Assembly: GCF_000478585.1 (NCBI RefSeq)
Contig: NZ_ARWI01000001.1
Coordinates: 868,001 to 932,000 of the forward strand
From: Thiomicrorhabdus sp. Kp2
GTDB taxonomy: Bacteria; Pseudomonadota; Gammaproteobacteria; Thiomicrospirales; Thiomicrospiraceae
Direction of reading: 5' to 3'
DNA: 64,000 nucleotides
The notes below the pieces were generated by a model. That model saw only the letters and a program-made list of their open reading frames with translations, had not been told where the DNA came from and did not search any database. Below are positions 18,213-26,651 of this stretch, one piece after another. The position numbers and the translations under genes were made by a program. Positions within the stretch are counted from its first letter, which is position 1. Every line of letters starts with the position of its first letter.

Positions 18213-18905
18213 GATTTTTTTAACTTTTTTTTGTAGTTTCGACTTATTCTTTTTTAGAACAATAAAAATCAACCACTTACACTCATAATGGATATACCTA
18301 TAAAGTGACTACACTTAAAAACACACCTACTCAACGCTTTTATTTTTAAATGTTTAGATTGGTGCATTCAAGCGATGAATTGTGCACCAAAGGAAATCTT
18401 GCACTCGCCATTTGTATGGGATTATTCAAAAAACAAACTCAAACCATTAACACCACAACACTCATTTAATACTTTAATAACAACATGTTAAATAGCATAA
18501 AAAAGCGTTCAAAACTACCCTGGCTTGCATATTGCTAAATTTGAAATTGTTATTACTTAGAGACCTTTGTACGAGTGAGGTGCGAGGAAAAAATAAGATA
18601 AAATTTACCTGGTTGCGGCGAAAAACTAGTGAATAGCGAGCTATTCACTAGTTTTTTAACAAAAAACGGGGGGAATTTTAGCCATTTTTAACCGTGCCTT
18701 GACTCGTGCAAAGGTCTCTTGATTGCTATTAACAATAATGGAACCCTTGTATCGTGTATATTATTTTAAAGAATTGAAAAAACTATACAGGCTGCAAGAT
18801 TCACTAAAACTTCATTTACTTGGAGGTTGAATCACAGTAAAGTACGATTCAATACTTATTTTTATTAGAGACTTGATTTTAAGTTTCAAATTTTAGGATT
18901 TACAT
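18213..18905. other. Intergenic region between tRNA-Asn and galU
   Basis: About 690 bases without a credible gene. The only clear structure is the 161-bp inverted-repeat element at 18559-18719. The AT-rich remainder shows no convincing promoter motif that I would stake a call on, although galU must be transcribed from here. Confidence 0.6.
18559..18719. mobile_element. MITE-like 161-bp inverted-repeat element
   Basis: The ends are 18-bp inverted repeats with one mismatch: AGAGACCTTTGTACGAGT at the left and the complement of AGAGACCTTTGCACGAGT at the right. The centre holds a perfect 17-bp stem (18621-18637 with 18640-18656) closed by two bases, GA. No coding frame is present. The GAGACCTTTGCA terminus resembles ends of IS5-family elements (from memory, not checked). 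A clean target duplication is not visible. It looks like a non-autonomous transposon relic upstream of galU. Confidence 0.7.
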
Positions 18906-19784
18906 ATGTCATCATTACGAAAAGTTGTTATCCCTGTTGCAGGTCTTGGAACACGTTTTTTACCTGCTACCAAAGCCATCCCAAAAGAGATGATTACTTT
19001 AGTCGATGAGCCTTTAATTCAGTATGTTGTAAGAGAAGCGGTGTCAGCAGGTTTTACGGATATTATTTTGGTTACACACTCTTCAAAGGGTGCGATTGAG
19101 AACCATTTTGACCACAACTTTGAATTGGAAAAAACCTTAGCCTTTAAAAACAAAACGGATTTACTTGAAAAAGTGGGGCATATTTTACCAAATGATGCCA
19201 ACATCATTTCGGTTAGACAACCCCAAGCACTGGGGTTAGGTCATGCAGTGCTTTGCGCGGCACCCATTATTGGTGATGAAGATTTTGCGGTTATGTTGCC
19301 TGACGTAATTTTAAATAATGATTCGGTCGATTTAAAAAACATGGCAAATGCGTTTAGAAAAACCAAGCATAGCCAAATTATGGTTGAGCCTGTACCTGAA
19401 TCAGAAGTGGATAAATATGGTATTGCGGATTGTATGGGAGCAGATTTGCTACCAAGCCAATCATGCAAAATGGCCGCCATCATTGAAAAGCCTAAAGTAA
19501 CTGAAGCGCCATCCAACCTTTCGGTTACAGGGCGATATATCTTAGAAAATAAAATTTTAAATCTATTACGAGTCACTCCTAAAGGTGCTGGTAATGAAAT
19601 TCAGCTTACCGATGCGATTGCCCAATTAATGGAAATTTCTGAAGTGGATGCCTATTGCTTGTCTGGCGAAAGCTATGATTGTGGTGATAAGCTAGGGTAT
19701 TTAAAAGCAACGGTTCAATTTGCGGTTCAGCATCCAGAGCTGGGAGATGAATTTAAAACATGGTTAAAAGAGTATAGCCTATGA
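18906..19784 (+). CDS. galU: UTP-glucose-1-phosphate uridylyltransferase
   Basis: Makes UDP-glucose from UTP and glucose 1-phosphate. 292 aa. The nucleotidyltransferase loop G-L-G-T-R-F-L-P-A-T-K-A-I-P-K-E-M lies at residues 14-30, V-M-L-P-D-V-I-L near 127 carries the metal Asp, and I-E-K-P near 195 is also conserved. The gene overlaps pgi by four bases (ATGA) and leads a sugar-nucleotide operon. Its product feeds surface polysaccharide synthesis encoded at 44-64 kb and would normally also feed UDP-glucuronate, but the adjacent dehydrogenase looks inactive. Confidence 0.96.
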   Translation: MSSLRKVVIPVAGLGTRFLPATKAIPKEMITLVDEPLIQYVVREAVSAGFTDIILVTHSSKGAIENHFDHNFELEKTLAFKNKTDLLEKVGHILPNDANIISVRQPQALGLGHAVLCAAPIIGDEDFAVMLPDVILNNDSVDLKNMANAFRKTKHSQIMVEPVPESEVDKYGIADCMGADLLPSQSCKMAAIIEKPKVTEAPSNLSVTGRYILENKILNLLRVTPKGAGNEIQLTDAIAQLMEISEVDAYCLSGESYDCGDKLGYLKATVQFAVQHPELGDEFKTWLKEYSL

Positions 19785-21346
19785 AGAAACTCGCTTCTTA
19801 TAGCACATTAGAACAATTAAGTTTTCATGCTAAAGAACGGCATTTAGCAAGCCTTTTTACAGATAATTCAAACCGTTTTCAAGACTTTCATGTCAAGTTA
19901 CCAGGCCTGGTACTTGATTATTCTAAGCAGAATATCAATGCCGAAGAACGTCACGCTTTAATTCAATTAGCAGAAGAGGCAAAACTCTCAGAGTGGATTG
20001 AAAAACTGTTCACTGGCGAAAAGGTAAACCACACTGAAGGACGTGCCGCTGGGCATACCGCTTTAAGAGATTTGCAAAATCCAAAACTTGAAGTCAGTCA
20101 AGAATGGCAAAAAATGCAAGAGATTGTTGACCGTATTCATGGTAAACAATTACGCGGTTATTCAGGTAAAGCAATTACCGATGTAGTCAACATTGGGGTT
20201 GGCGGCAGTGATTTAGGCCCTTTAATGGTGACTCACGCCTTAAAAGGGGTAAGAAGCCCACATGCTCCAGAGCTTCACTTTGTTTCTACCCTTGATGGTA
20301 AACAACTACAACGTGTATTAAAAACACTCTCTGCTGAAACCACCCTTTTTATTATTGCCTCTAAATCCTTTACCACCATCGACACCCTTTCTCTGGCGGC
20401 AACCGCTAAAGAGTGGATTGAACAATACTCTCCAACCCACGCAGGAACCATGCAGCACTTTATTGGTGTATCCACCAATGCGCCAATGATGGATGAATGG
20501 GGACTTTTGCCCGAGCATCAACTTCTTTTTTGGGATTGGGTTGGCGGACGATTCTCTTTATGGTCAACCATTGGTTTAACCATTGCGCTACAACAAGGTA
20601 TGGAAGGTTTTAAAGCTTTTCTGGAAGGTGCAAATGAGATGGATATTCATTTCAGAACCACGCCCTTTAAAGAGAATGTTGCGGTTATGCTTGGCATGAT
20701 TAGCGTTTGGAATATTAACTTTTTAAATTTAGCAGGCCAGGCTATCTTGCCTTATGACTCACGCTTAAAATATCTAGCTAGCTATTTAGAACAGCTAGTC
20801 ATGGAAAGTAACGGTAAACACGTCACGCGAGACGGAGAAACAGTTGATTATCGCACTTGCCCCATTCTTTGGGGTGAAGTGGGCCCTAATGCACAACATG
20901 CTTTTTATCAGTTGATGCACCAGGGCACAGAACGGGTTATGGCCGATTTTATTCTCTATGCTCAAGCGCATGGTAATACTGAACGCCACGTTTTCCATCA
21001 CAACCTAAATATCGCTAACTGCCTGGCACAAAGCCGCGCGCTGATGGTTGGCCAAAAAGGTGAAAACCCACATAAAGATTATCCAGGCGGTCAAGTATCT
21101 AACACCCTGCTATTTGATAAGTTGGATGCTAAACACCTCGGTATGATGATTGCCCTCTACGAACACAGTGTTTTTGTGCAGTCGGTCATTTGGGATATCA
21201 ATCCATTTGACCAATGGGGTGTTGAACTTGGGAAAAAAATTGCCATGGAAATCTTGCAGAAAATTGAGTCAAAAGATGCTTCAAATCTTGATTCATCCAC
21301 TCAAGGTATTTTAGAGACAATATGGAATACTCAAAATGAAAATTAA
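19781..21346 (+). CDS. pgi: Glucose-6-phosphate isomerase
   Basis: Interconverts glucose 6-phosphate and fructose 6-phosphate in the cytoplasm. 521 aa, slightly shorter than E. coli Pgi (549). Signature motifs are G-V-G-G-S-D-L-G-P (about 145-153), D-W-V-G-G-R-F-S-L-W-S (about 251-261), the catalytic Glu in W-G-E-V-G (about 365), and Q-K-G-E-N-P-H-K-D-Y-P-G-G. Overlaps galU by 4 bp and the next gene by 11 bp, so all three are probably translationally coupled. A palindrome copy at 19901-19910 encodes P-G-L-V. Confidence 0.97.
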   Translation: MKKLASYSTLEQLSFHAKERHLASLFTDNSNRFQDFHVKLPGLVLDYSKQNINAEERHALIQLAEEAKLSEWIEKLFTGEKVNHTEGRAAGHTALRDLQNPKLEVSQEWQKMQEIVDRIHGKQLRGYSGKAITDVVNIGVGGSDLGPLMVTHALKGVRSPHAPELHFVSTLDGKQLQRVLKTLSAETTLFIIASKSFTTIDTLSLAATAKEWIEQYSPTHAGTMQHFIGVSTNAPMMDEWGLLPEHQLLFWDWVGGRFSLWSTIGLTIALQQGMEGFKAFLEGANEMDIHFRTTPFKENVAVMLGMISVWNINFLNLAGQAILPYDSRLKYLASYLEQLVMESNGKHVTRDGETVDYRTCPILWGEVGPNAQHAFYQLMHQGTERVMADFILYAQAHGNTERHVFHHNLNIANCLAQSRALMVGQKGENPHKDYPGGQVSNTLLFDKLDAKHLGMMIALYEHSVFVQSVIWDINPFDQWGVELGKKIAMEILQKIESKDASNLDSSTQGILETIWNTQNEN

Positions 21347-22586
21347 TGTTTTTGGCGATACCATTAGTGCCATGGTTTGCGCAGGTTGTTTAGCAGAAAC
21401 AGGTAACCACGTTACTCTTATTGGTCAACGAATTGGCGATTTTGCTGAACCAGGCCTGGTAGAACTGTTAGATAGCCAATTAGAATCAGAACGTTTAACC
21501 ATTAGTGAGGATTTTAATCACCAAGCAGAATGCCATATTATTGCCCTAAACCCTGACGACTGTCATAACGCTAAACGCATTGCCAAAGAGCTGGCAGACA
21601 ACGCTAATAAAAGCAGTACACTCATTGTGCGTAGTAACTTTACGATTGGTTTAGCCAAAGAACTTGCGCAAACGGCAAATCTTGAATTTGCAGTAAACCC
21701 AGATTTTGCGGCCGACGGTCACGCCATAGAGCGTTTTACTCGACCCGATAGAATTATTATTGGCACGTCTAGCGAAAAAATTAAAACTCAACTTAAACAA
21801 ATCTTCGCCCCCTTTAACCGTAATCGAGATGTAATTATTGGTATGTCACCTGCCTCGGCTGAATTAACTAAGTACGCCACCAATGCCATGCTAGCCACAC
21901 GCATCTCATTAATGAATGAACTCGCATCCATTGCTGAAAAAATTGATGCCGATATTGAAGAGGTTCGTTTGGGCTTAGGAGCGGATAAACGTATAGGGCG
22001 TGCCTATTTATATTCTGGAATTGGATTTGGTGGAGACAATTTCACTCGCGATTTAGAGCGTATTAAATTACTGTTACCGCAAGCCCATCAAAGTGGTGGT
22101 AAAAGTTTGCTGCAATCGGTGATAGACATTAATGAAAACCAAAAAGAGCTGTTTTTTAGAAAACTTTGGCAACACTTTGATTGTGATTTACACGGAAAAA
22201 CCATCTCTTTATGGGGCTTAGGTTATAAACCCAATACCACATCAATACAAAGCTCCGCGAGCTTAACCCTAATTAAAGCGTTTATTAGCCAAGGCTGCTC
22301 ACTCAAGTTACATGACCCTTTCGCGCTGGAAGCGGTACAAAAATGGGTTCATAAACATCTTTCACTGCATGAACAGCAAAAGGTGAGTTTTCATACAGAA
22401 ATGTATGATGCTACCGTTAAATCGGATGCATTATGCGTTTTAACCGAATATAAAGCGTTTTGGTCACCCGATTTAACCCTGCTAAAAGAGAATATGCAAA
22501 CCCCAATTCTTTTAGATGGGCGTAACCTTTATAATAAGTATTGGGTAGAAGAGAATCACTTTACCTATTACGGTGTTGGTCGCTAA
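21336..22586 (+). CDS. UDP-glucose/GDP-mannose dehydrogenase family protein lacking the catalytic cysteine
   Basis: Related along its whole 416 aa to Ugd, which oxidises UDP-glucose to UDP-glucuronate. Order: N-terminal NAD-binding domain, central helical domain (S-A-E-L-T-K-Y-A-T-N-A near residue 170, Lys present), C-terminal UDP-binding domain (W-G-L-G-Y-K-P-N-T near 295). Key sites differ. The nucleotide loop reads F-G-D-T-I-S-A, not G-x-G-Y-V-G. The site that is normally G-G-S-C-F-P-K-D reads G-G-D-N-F-T-R-D, so the nucleophilic Cys is absent. The Arg after K-P-N-T-D is also missing. The frame is intact and coupled to pgi, so a non-catalytic or altered role is more likely than decay. Confidence 0.8.
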   Translation: MKINVFGDTISAMVCAGCLAETGNHVTLIGQRIGDFAEPGLVELLDSQLESERLTISEDFNHQAECHIIALNPDDCHNAKRIAKELADNANKSSTLIVRSNFTIGLAKELAQTANLEFAVNPDFAADGHAIERFTRPDRIIIGTSSEKIKTQLKQIFAPFNRNRDVIIGMSPASAELTKYATNAMLATRISLMNELASIAEKIDADIEEVRLGLGADKRIGRAYLYSGIGFGGDNFTRDLERIKLLLPQAHQSGGKSLLQSVIDINENQKELFFRKLWQHFDCDLHGKTISLWGLGYKPNTTSIQSSASLTLIKAFISQGCSLKLHDPFALEAVQKWVHKHLSLHEQQKVSFHTEMYDATVKSDALCVLTEYKAFWSPDLTLLKENMQTPILLDGRNLYNKYWVEENHFTYYGVGR

Positions 22587-22608
22587 ATTTAATACATTTT
22601 AAAACCTA

Positions 22609-22618
22609 CCAGGCCTGG
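22609..22618. repeat. Dispersed palindrome CCAGGCCTGG (intergenic)
   Basis: Exact core with TA on both sides (TACCAGGCCTGGTA), 20 bases after the Ugd-like stop codon and 65 before the phosphomannomutase start. Confidence 0.95.
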
Positions 22619-22682
22619 TAACTAATTATCAGGCATTTTTTTACCCGCAACAAAACTCACCTCATATTAAGAAAATATTGCT

Positions 22683-24038
22683 ATGACAAAACTTCCAGCT
22701 TTTAAAGCCTATGATATTCGCGGCATTGTGCCAGACGATTTAAATACTGACCTCGCCTACAAAATAGGCCGAGCTTTTGCCAGTGAATTTAAACCTAAAA
22801 ACATAGTGATTGGTCACGATATTCGTTTAGAAAGCCCAGCTCTTTCTGAGGCACTTTGTAATGGCTTAATGGATTCAGGCGTAGATATTATTCATCTTGG
22901 TTTATGTGGAACAGAAGAAGTTTACTTTGGCACATCGCATTACCATGCCGATGGCGGAATCATGGTCACTGCAAGCCATAATCCTAAAGGCCACAATGGC
23001 ATGAAAATGGTTTCTAAAGGTTCACAGCCAATCAGTGGTGATTCTGGTTTAAAAGCCATTGAAACACGCGTGGTTAATGAAGACTATATTGAACAGTCAA
23101 GCACCAAAGGTACGCTCTATTCAAAAACCGATAAAAGCGCATACATTGACCACCTATTGACCTATATTGAAGTGGATAAATTACCTGAATTTACTATCGT
23201 AGTGAACGCAGGAAATGGTGCTGCTGGCCCTACTTTTGATCAACTAGCTGAAAAGCTTCCATTTAACATTATCCGACTGCACCATGAGGCCGACGGCAAC
23301 TTCCCGCATGGCGTACCTAACCCAATGATTGTTGATAATAGAGCAATAACTTCTGAAACCATTGTTGCGAATAATGCGGACTTTGGTGTGGCATGGGACG
23401 GTGACTTTGATCGTTGTTTTTTATTTGATAAAGACGGTCATTTTATTGAAGGTTACTACCTGGTTGGTCTGTTAGCGGAGACCTTATTAAAGAAACACCC
23501 AGGCGAAAAAATCGTCCATGATCCTCGATTAACCTGGAATACAATTGACCAAGTTAAACAAGCTGGTGGCGTTCCAATCCAATCAAAAACGGGTCATGCG
23601 TTTATTAAAGAGCGTATGCGTAAAGAAGATGCCATTTATGGCGGAGAGATGTCGGCACACCACTACTTTAGAGACTTTGCCTACTGCGATAGCGGCATGA
23701 TTCCTTGGTTACTCATTGCTGAGCTCATGCGCACTTCAGGTAAAAGTCTTTCTGATTTAATCAAAGCGCGTATGCAAGCCTACCCTTGTAGCGGTGAATT
23801 AAATTATAAGGTTAAAGACAGTGCTAAAATTTTAGCGGCCGTGCAAGAAAAATACCGTGCAGAAAATCCCGTTTTGGATGAAACCGATGGTGTGAGTTTA
23901 GAGTTTGCAGAGTGGCGCATGAACATTCGATTATCGAATACCGAGCCACTACTGCGTTTAAATATTGAATCACGCGGCGACGCTGAGCTTGTGCAACAAA
24001 AAGTTAAAGAGATTGAAGCGATTATTTATAGTGAATAA
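22683..24038 (+). CDS. Phosphomannomutase/phosphoglucomutase (AlgC/ManB type)
   Basis: Interconverts hexose 6- and 1-phosphates, giving mannose 1-phosphate for ManC and glucose 1-phosphate for GalU and DdhA. 451 aa. The phosphoserine loop T-A-S-H-N-P-K is near residue 97, the metal loop D-G-D-F-D-R near 239, the sugar-binding G-E-M-S-A-H-H near 322, and the phosphate-binding R-L-S-N-T-E-P near 417. This is the single hexose-phosphate mutase seen here and links the galU operon with the 46-64 kb cluster. The choice between algC and manB cannot be made from sequence alone. Confidence 0.93.
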   Translation: MTKLPAFKAYDIRGIVPDDLNTDLAYKIGRAFASEFKPKNIVIGHDIRLESPALSEALCNGLMDSGVDIIHLGLCGTEEVYFGTSHYHADGGIMVTASHNPKGHNGMKMVSKGSQPISGDSGLKAIETRVVNEDYIEQSSTKGTLYSKTDKSAYIDHLLTYIEVDKLPEFTIVVNAGNGAAGPTFDQLAEKLPFNIIRLHHEADGNFPHGVPNPMIVDNRAITSETIVANNADFGVAWDGDFDRCFLFDKDGHFIEGYYLVGLLAETLLKKHPGEKIVHDPRLTWNTIDQVKQAGGVPIQSKTGHAFIKERMRKEDAIYGGEMSAHHYFRDFAYCDSGMIPWLLIAELMRTSGKSLSDLIKARMQAYPCSGELNYKVKDSAKILAAVQEKYRAENPVLDETDGVSLEFAEWRMNIRLSNTEPLLRLNIESRGDAELVQQKVKEIEAIIYSE

Positions 24039-24363
24039 TCATTTCTAGGGTTTTTAATTCACCACGAAGGCACTAAGACACGAAGGAAAAAGGGGTTTTC
24101 ATTAACTCACATTCTGTCTATTGCGTGAGAGATTATCGGCTCAAGCCCGATAATGACGATTTGTGATTTGTTGTTTTGGTTTATGACTTCTGCAAGCAGA
24201 ATTAATGTTTAACCCAAATCATTTTTACCAGGCCTGGTAGCCCTGTGGCCAAGTCTGTTTTGCAAGCACTGACAGATTAAAAAACTTAGTGCCTTCGTGC
24301 CTTCGTGTCTTCGTGGTTCAAATATTCAAATATTCTAAAGCTCAATTCAAAACAACGATACCC
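24039..24363. repeat. Intergenic region with inverted CACGAAG-type repeats and a palindrome copy
   Basis: Between the convergent mutase and lptG genes. An ACCACGAAGGCACTAAGACA stretch (starting 24061) recurs in inverted, rearranged form at 24288-24319 (CCTTCGTGCCTTCGTGTCTT, then CGTGGT). In between lie an 8-bp stem ATTATCGG/CCGATAAT (24132-24154, no T tract) and a CCAGGCCTGG core (24228-24237). No gene is visible. Similar CACGAAG repeats occur in many bacterial genomes; their function is unknown to me. Confidence 0.75.
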
Positions 24364-25449
24364 TTAATCAACCCGTCTTAACCAATACCAAGCGAACACT
24401 AATAAAATCAACGATGGGCCAACCGCTCCTAAAAACACGGGCAATTGATAAACAACCGCAATATTACCAATTAACTGATTAATAAGATGAAAGCCCATTC
24501 CAATCATCACACCTAAAAAGATTCGCTGCCCAACACTCACTTGACGCATAGAGCCAAAGATTAATGGAAAAACCACCACAATCATGGCCAAAACCACCAG
24601 AGGAGTCGCTAACTTTCGCCAGAACGACAATAGATATGAGCTGGCGTCTAGGCCGTTTTGCTTCAAGAAAGAGATGTAATGATAAAGATCCCAACCACTT
24701 AAATAGCGTGTTTCAATATCCAAATTGGTTAAATCCTCAGGCTTTAACGGAAAGCTTTGGGTAATCTCTTTATAGTGGACTGTTGAGTAATCGAGCTTAG
24801 GAAGTGCCGTTTCCGCGGATTCTAAGACCCCTAAATTAACTCGGCTGACCTCTTTAAACTTCCAAACCCCATCAAAATTGGCTTGCTTAGCTTGCAATAA
24901 ACTTTGAATACTACCCTCTTTTAATTGATAGATTTCAATATCCCTTAAATCAACACTCGAAATAATTCGCCCAACATGCGTGTACTGAGCATCATCTCTA
25001 ATCCATAAACCATTCGATGACCCAATTGAGAACGTTTGGTTTAAAGCCTCGGCACGCATTTTTTTGGCATAAGCTTCACTGGATGGTGCAACAAACTCAC
25101 CAATCAATGCCATTACTAGCCACATTAAAAAGGCCGTTTTTAACACCGCCCAAAGTATTCGCCTGATAGACCAGCCCGTAACACGTAACACGGTTAATTC
25201 AGACTGATTGGCTAAACTGCCCAACCCCATCAATGTGCCAATTAACAACACAATGGGAAACACTTCATAACTGTACACAGGTACTTTTAGTAAGGTATAA
25301 AAAGCGCCTAATCCGAGCGTGTAGCTATCGGTTAATTTGCCAACTTGATTCATAAACTCAAAAAAGGAGAAAATCACCATGAGCACCAGCATAACTAACA
25401 GAGAATAACTCAGGACAACGCCGCCTAAATAACGTTCAATTCGATTCAT
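24364..25449 (-). CDS. lptG: LPS export ABC transporter permease LptG
   Basis: One of two permeases that, with LptB, extract LPS from the inner membrane. 361 aa in the YjgP/YjgQ fold: three N-terminal helices, a periplasmic beta-jellyroll region (residues about 120-265), and three C-terminal helices. The opening M-N-R-I-E-R-Y-L and the P-L-I-F-G-S-M-R region near residue 300 fit LptG. It overlaps lptF by four bases. The partner genes lptC, lptA and lptB are at 1.2-3.2 kb. Confidence 0.94.
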   Translation of the reverse strand: MNRIERYLGGVVLSYSLLVMLVLMVIFSFFEFMNQVGKLTDSYTLGLGAFYTLLKVPVYSYEVFPIVLLIGTLMGLGSLANQSELTVLRVTGWSIRRILWAVLKTAFLMWLVMALIGEFVAPSSEAYAKKMRAEALNQTFSIGSSNGLWIRDDAQYTHVGRIISSVDLRDIEIYQLKEGSIQSLLQAKQANFDGVWKFKEVSRVNLGVLESAETALPKLDYSTVHYKEITQSFPLKPEDLTNLDIETRYLSGWDLYHYISFLKQNGLDASSYLLSFWRKLATPLVVLAMIVVVFPLIFGSMRQVSVGQRIFLGVMIGMGFHLINQLIGNIAVVYQLPVFLGAVGPSLILLVFAWYWLRRVD

Positions 25450-26540
25450 GTTCGCTTACTCCTTAATGGCAGCGACTTGATAAACCTTAATTTTTTAAAA
25501 TCTGACAAAGCAAACCAAGCAAACAACACAGGAACAGGCCAAAGCCCCAACCAAACAGGCCACCCCCCGTTAGAGATGCCGTCACGACCAACCACCAGTA
25601 ACTGGTTATAAAGAATATACAGAACCAGTGCAAAAAAGATCCTAGCAAAACGCCCTTCCCTAGGCCCAGTTTTACTCATTTTAAGACCCAACAAGCCTAA
25701 TACAATAATTCCTAATGGCGTCACCAAACGCCATTGCAGCATGGCTTGTTCTTTTAAATCCGTAGAACCAATTAACTCAAAAGTGGGCTTTTCAAACAGC
25801 TTGGCGCGCAGTTTAGCAGGGGTTAATTCTGGCAAGTAACCTTCAAAACGTGCGTACTTTTGAACAGTTACCTCTTCCTGACCATGCAAACCACGGTAAC
25901 TAAAACCCTCTTCAAGCACCAAGACCACTCGGTTATTAATCCACTCAAACTGCCCTTTTGGGGCAACTAAAACCAAATCATTTTCTTTGGATTGATACTT
26001 TAACCAAATCGAGCGCATTTTCCCCTGTTCATTAATCGACTTTGCATAGAGCACACCTTGATTATTGGGTAGCGGATTAAACTTACCAGCAACCAGACCT
26101 GCAACAGGTGAAATGGTTTGCGCTTGTGAAATAATTTCACGCTCTTGTTGATAGCTCCAGGGCGTTAAAAAAAGACTGATCCAAGTGGTCAGTAAAGCAA
26201 CGGGCAATAAAAAAGCAAAAGTAATTTTTTTAAAATATACAGGGCTAATCGCACAACTATTCATCACCACCATTTCTTGATCTTGATACAAGCGTCCAAC
26301 CGCCAACATAATGGCTAACAACGCCACCAGTGGCAAAATAATCTCTAACGCAGCGGGGATTTTAAGCAGTAACAATTGCAATACCACAGAAGCGGGAACC
26401 TCCCCTTTCATGGCATCCGCAAGCAGTTTGGTGGCTTCACTACCAAAGGTAATCAGTAGCAGAACCAGCAATACCGCTATAAAGGTAAATGTCAGCTCTT
26501 TAAAAATATATTTGTCTAGGATTCGCAAAAACTCGTCCAC
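25446..26540 (-). CDS. lptF: LPS export ABC transporter permease LptF
   Basis: Second permease of LptB2FG. 364 aa. The N-terminus D-K-Y-I-F-K-E-L-T-F-T-F, helices near 15-35, 55-80 and 100-122, a periplasmic domain (about 130-255) and three C-terminal helices match the family. The gene is divergent from pepA with a 110-bp spacer, the arrangement also seen in E. coli (pepA-lptF-lptG). It overlaps lptG, so the two are probably coupled. Confidence 0.95.
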   Translation of the reverse strand: MDEFLRILDKYIFKELTFTFIAVLLVLLLITFGSEATKLLADAMKGEVPASVVLQLLLLKIPAALEIILPLVALLAIMLAVGRLYQDQEMVVMNSCAISPVYFKKITFAFLLPVALLTTWISLFLTPWSYQQEREIISQAQTISPVAGLVAGKFNPLPNNQGVLYAKSINEQGKMRSIWLKYQSKENDLVLVAPKGQFEWINNRVVLVLEEGFSYRGLHGQEEVTVQKYARFEGYLPELTPAKLRAKLFEKPTFELIGSTDLKEQAMLQWRLVTPLGIIVLGLLGLKMSKTGPREGRFARIFFALVLYILYNQLLVVGRDGISNGGWPVWLGLWPVPVLFAWFALSDFKKLRFIKSLPLRSKRT

Positions 26541-26651
26541 TCAATTAAAATGATTTGAATAATTAATCAAACGCCATTATACCTGACCACGGTTATGGCA
26601 TATACAAACAAAATACTAAACAAAAAACAAACGGTAAAAGGCAACTTATCC

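Noticed and set aside
20720..20750. Further palindrome copy in pgi (AGGCCAGG)
   Set aside because: The order of bases breaks the palindrome; not counted.
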